Of a DNA stretch of 18,585 nt, positions 15,791 through 18,585 are shown piece after piece. The position numbers and the translations under genes were made by a program. The notes under the pieces were generated by a model. It saw nothing but the letters and a program-made list of their open reading frames with translations. It did not search any database and was not told the DNA's origin. The first letter of the stretch is position 1; every line of letters starts with the position of its first letter. The stretch is taken from NCBI GenBank assembly GCA_022448645.1, contig JAKVBZ010000093.1, positions 1 through 18,585 of the forward strand, read 5' to 3'. This DNA is from Pirellulaceae bacterium. Lineage in GTDB: Bacteria; Planctomycetota; Planctomycetia; Pirellulales; Pirellulaceae.

Positions 15791-15869
15791 CAGAATCCCG
15801 TTTCGATTCTGCCGTAGAACCCGCTACGGCGTAGAGTCGCCCGAAATCATGCCTGCTGAATGGTTCAGC
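15791..15869. terminator. Three consecutive hairpins between convergent genes
   Basis: Three stem-loops occupy the tail-to-tail spacer. CAGAATC/GATTCTG has 7 bp with a 7-nt loop (15791-15811). GCCGTAG/CTACGGC has 7 bp with a 6-nt loop (15811-15830) and shares a base with the first. GCTGAA/TTCAGC has 6 bp with a 3-nt loop (15855-15869) directly after the asparagine synthetase stop on the minus strand. None has a clear T-run. Their position suggests transcription end signals for both genes. Confidence 0.5.
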
Positions 15870-17819
15870 CTAGCCGGCCCTTTGCAACGAATCGTCAGCC
15901 GAGTTGGTGTCGGTAAAGAAGTGTTCCCACCACAGTGCGACGTTCAATAGAAACCAGGTTCGTTGACAATTAGCGTGTGACTGGATGTCCTGCGTTGCGG
16001 TGCTATCTAGCAATCCCGTCTCACGAGTGAACCTGTCAATCTTCTGGCGAGCCAGATCACCAAGGTCTCCCAAAAGCCAATCATGCACTGGCACGCCGAA
16101 TCCCTGTTTCCGTCGATCGATCAGCGCGTCGGGAATCACCCCACGCACCGATTTTTTGAGGATATGTTTGAGAGTCCCGTTGCGAGTCTTGACCGCCGGC
16201 GGGATGCTCATCGCCAGCTCGACAAACTTATGATCTAAGAATGGCACGCGTCCTTCCAAACTGACGCCCATCGTCATCTTATCAACCCGCATCAACAACA
16301 ACTCGGGCAGTCGAAGATTCAGATCAACATAACTCATCCAGTGAAGCGGCCCTGGATCCCAGGCGGTCGCCTCGAATCGCTGACGCAATTCTCGCAAGGG
16401 TTCCCAAGAGGAAAGCCCGGCGAATTTGCGACGCAGTTCGGGCGACAACAACCGCATTTTCTGGGTGTGCGGGAACGCATTGATGCTTCCCCAAAAGATT
16501 GGCATCCCGTTGGCATCCCGGTCAAACATCTCCCAACGGTGACCTGTCAAACCGCCACAACGTTTCCAGTGGGCCGTACACGCACGATGAAGTCCACGGG
16601 GAAATGGCGACCGGTCCAACAGCTGCTGTAGCCGCATGCTGCGGCGCCACGATTCGTATCCCCAGAATAACTCGTCCGAGCCTTCACCGACTTGGCAGAC
16701 CACCACTCCGTTGTCACGTGCCAGTTTCGAGACGTAATAGAGAGGCACACAAACCGGGTCGCCGATGGGTTCGTCTTGAAGATGGATCATCTGTGGTAAG
16801 AAGTCCAATAACTCCTGTTGCGAGATCATGAGCTCGTGATGTTCGCTATTGACTTCTCGAGCCATGCGACGAGCAAAATCAACTTCGTTACGATAGTCTG
16901 TAGAAGGGTCGTCGTAACCGATGGTGAAAGTCTTGACCGGCGAAGGATCGTCACTCTGGTGGTCCGAGAACAATGCCGCGTTGGCACTGGAATCGATGCC
17001 ACCAGACAAAAACACACCCACCGGAACGTCCCCTACTTTTCGGAGTTCTACTGACGTGCGTAATTCTGCCAGCAAACGTTCTGCAATGTCTTCTTCGTCA
17101 AGGCCTACCAACGGCTCGGTGTTTTCCCAAACATCCCAATAGCGTCGGACTGTCTGCCTTCCGTGGCGATCGATTTTCATCCAAGTCGCCGGTGCCAACT
17201 TGTGGATACCTTCAAACAAGGTCTGCGGGGCAGGCGTCGTCAAAAACGTCAGATAATGAAAGAATCCTTCATGGTTGATCTGTCGCGGAATCTGCGGATC
17301 GGCCAACAACGCTTTGATTTCTGAAGCAAAACAAATCCGACCGTGATGCATGCAGTAGTAGAGTGGCTTAACGCCTATTCGATCACGCACCAACCAGAGT
17401 TCCTGCTGCCGTTCATCCCACACGGCAAACGCGAACATCCCGCGAAGACGCTCCAAACATTCGATGCCCCAATGCTCGAAGGCGTGCAAAAGCACCTCGG
17501 TATCAGAATGGCTGGTCTTCCAACGACGATAACCCAAAGACTTTAATTCACTGCGAATTTCGGCATGATTGTAGATCTCGCCGTTAAACGACAGGCAGAG
17601 AGACCCGTCGTGATTGGCCATCGGTTGGCTTGCCGCTTCAGACCGGTCAATGATCGCCAAGCGACGATGCGCCAAACCAACACGCGCATTGGGTGAAATC
17701 CAACAACCAGCACCGTCCGGCCCACGATGGACCATCGAATCTCGCATTCGATTCAACCAAGCGGGCGCAACGCGGAATCCGTTCTCCGCGAACGACATGA
17801 CGCCTGCAATTCCGCACAT
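15870..17819 (-). CDS. asnB: Asparagine synthetase, glutamine-hydrolysing (AsnB type)
   Basis: A 649-residue cytoplasmic amidotransferase. The N-terminal class II glutaminase starts with the nucleophile Cys2 (MCGIAG) and shows HRGPDG (31-36), FNGEIYNH (78-85) and SDTEV (105-109). The C-terminal ATP-pyrophosphatase synthetase domain has the PP-loop FLSGGIDSS (270-278), GEGSDELFWGY (378-388), LLMRVDKMTMGVSLEGRVPFLDH and RRKQGFGVP. It transfers glutamine-derived ammonia to a carboxylate, normally aspartate, with ATP. AsnB-like enzymes of this length are also frequent in exopolysaccharide and exosortase loci, where they may amidate sugar acids; no such neighbour is visible. The ATG at 17819 is fixed because Cys2 must be the N-terminus after Met removal. 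It converges with the TIM-barrel/TolB gene and is transcribed alone. Confidence 0.93.
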   Translation of the reverse strand: MCGIAGVMSFAENGFRVAPAWLNRMRDSMVHRGPDGAGCWISPNARVGLAHRRLAIIDRSEAASQPMANHDGSLCLSFNGEIYNHAEIRSELKSLGYRRWKTSHSDTEVLLHAFEHWGIECLERLRGMFAFAVWDERQQELWLVRDRIGVKPLYYCMHHGRICFASEIKALLADPQIPRQINHEGFFHYLTFLTTPAPQTLFEGIHKLAPATWMKIDRHGRQTVRRYWDVWENTEPLVGLDEEDIAERLLAELRTSVELRKVGDVPVGVFLSGGIDSSANAALFSDHQSDDPSPVKTFTIGYDDPSTDYRNEVDFARRMAREVNSEHHELMISQQELLDFLPQMIHLQDEPIGDPVCVPLYYVSKLARDNGVVVCQVGEGSDELFWGYESWRRSMRLQQLLDRSPFPRGLHRACTAHWKRCGGLTGHRWEMFDRDANGMPIFWGSINAFPHTQKMRLLSPELRRKFAGLSSWEPLRELRQRFEATAWDPGPLHWMSYVDLNLRLPELLLMRVDKMTMGVSLEGRVPFLDHKFVELAMSIPPAVKTRNGTLKHILKKSVRGVIPDALIDRRKQGFGVPVHDWLLGDLGDLARQKIDRFTRETGLLDSTATQDIQSHANCQRTWFLLNVALWWEHFFTDTNSADDSLQRAG

Positions 17820-18508
17820 GGTTGTATCTGCTCAGTCCTGGGTGGGGCCTGGGGAAACGTCTCGGACCGTCCGTGCATACGGGCAGATTTGTACTTGATT
17901 CGATGCATTGTGTCCATGCGTCAATCTGCATCGACGATACAGCCTGCGGGACTGATGGTCTGATGGCGAAGAAACCGCTTCCAGCACGTTAAACAGGACC
18001 TGTTTCCTCCGGTGTCAGCTGCCGACTTTTCCTTTGTCAAGAATTTTCCATTTTTGCTGTACCAACTTCACCCGCACAACGCTCCGTCAATGCAGTCAAA
18101 CCGATTGAGTCGAGGATTTCGACACAACCACCAAGAGCAGCAACCAGGTTGTAGCTCGTATCGATGCCAATGCAACCATCAGTGACATCCTGGCCGAAGT
18201 CTGCCAAAACTTTTGACCTGACGATTTGATCATCGTCGTCGGCAATGAAGGCTCACATCCAAGCTGCCTGACAGAAAGGATTGTGACGCCATCGTCATGA
18301 CGATTTCAGGCAGCGAAGACCTGTACCCAGATAGCAAGTCGGGCCGTCAGGAAGACTGTTCAGAACGGCCCCTTTGCCCGCTAATCATTCAGCAGCCAGT
18401 TTAGTACAATTCAACCTGTGTTTCATTTGCCGTTATCCACATTTCACGAACGGTGATTACTTCCCAGGAAGAATATCACCATTAAGGTTTCGTTCACGGA
18501 GCGTAACG
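17820..18508. other. Gene-poor region with possible UspA-like remnant
   Basis: A 689-bp gap between divergent genes with no intact gene. It must hold the asparagine synthetase promoter (minus) and the promoter of the terminal oxidoreductase (plus); neither is clear. From 18109 a plus-strand frame reads through VVARIDANATISDILAEVCQNF, meets one TGA at 18214-18216, and continues in the same frame as PDDLIIVVGNEGSH to a TGA after ERIVTPSS. The order of an acidic NxxxGI/ILxE-type helix and then DDLIIVVG resembles the C-terminal half of universal stress (UspA) domains. No start codon or upstream half was found, so if real it is a remnant. Confidence 0.4.
18109..18297 (+). pseudogene. Possible decayed UspA-domain fragment
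   Basis: About 60 codons in one frame with a single internal stop (18214-18216). The first part has the helix pattern DANATISDILAEVCQNF, and the second has the strand DDLIIVVGNEGSH expected before the ATP loop of UspA domains. The resemblance is short and judged by eye. The usual GxGS loop is not intact and the N-terminal half is absent. It could be chance. Confidence 0.2.
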
Positions 18509-18585
18509 ATGTCAAAGACGATTCGTATTGGTGTGATTGGAATGGGTTGGATGGGAAACGTCCATGCCCGGGCATATCGTAGTCT
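18509..18585 (+). CDS. Gfo/Idh/MocA-family oxidoreductase, N-terminal fragment
   Basis: Only the first 25 codons are inside the window. They read [23 protein letters not shown], a Rossmann beta-alpha-beta start with the GxGxxG-type loop GMGWMG followed by NVHARAY, typical of Gfo/Idh/MocA sugar or cyclitol dehydrogenases. GGAG at 18498-18501, seven bases before the ATG, supports the start. It is a second member of this family in the window and is not a copy of the one at 5286 (different loop, GVGSIGERHLR there). The gene continues beyond the right edge, so length and substrate are unknown. Confidence 0.88.
   Translation, partial: MSKTIRIGVIGMGWMGNVHARAYRS

Overview
The window looks like chromosomal DNA from a planctomycete, probably of the Pirellulaceae type. 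This is inferred from gene content: Gfo/Idh/MocA oxidoreductases, xylose-isomerase-like TIM barrels, a sugar-acid dehydratase, large exported carbohydrate-active proteins fused in unusual ways, and a SGNH esterase. Spacing is loose, Shine-Dalgarno sequences are often weak, and there are several long gene-poor gaps. No tRNA, rRNA, CRISPR array, transposase or phage gene was seen.

Region 1 (1-6281) is a small-molecule sugar or cyclitol catabolic block. It holds a sugar phosphate isomerase/epimerase-like TIM barrel (+), a two-gene minus-strand operon of an IolD-like thiamine-diphosphate enzyme followed by an IlvD/Edd-family sugar-acid dehydratase, and a divergently transcribed Gfo/Idh/MocA dehydrogenase. 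An oxidoreductase, an epimerase, a dehydratase that would yield a 2-keto-3-deoxy acid, and a ThDP C-C lyase or hydrolase together suggest an oxidative breakdown route whose substrate cannot be read from sequence. A strong 32-bp palindrome separates the first two, convergent, genes.

Region 2 (6581-15708) encodes three exported proteins that probably attack a decorated polysaccharide. The first is a GH29-like protein that lacks the family's fucose-binding His pair and is fused to an alpha/beta-hydrolase domain. The second is a SGNH esterase with a large C-terminal beta-rich region. The third is a 1,176-residue protein that joins a glycosidase-like TIM barrel with a CxCxxC motif, a concanavalin-like domain and a TolB-type propeller. 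An esterase-glycosidase set of this kind fits deacylation followed by glycan cleavage, with the released sugars perhaps entering region 1.

Region 3 (15870-18585) has a glutamine-hydrolysing asparagine synthetase (AsnB), then about 690 bp with no intact gene but with a possible decayed UspA-like reading frame. The window ends with the first 25 codons of a second Gfo/Idh/MocA oxidoreductase.

No transcriptional regulator or transporter lies in the window. All family names come from motifs read by eye, without database searches.
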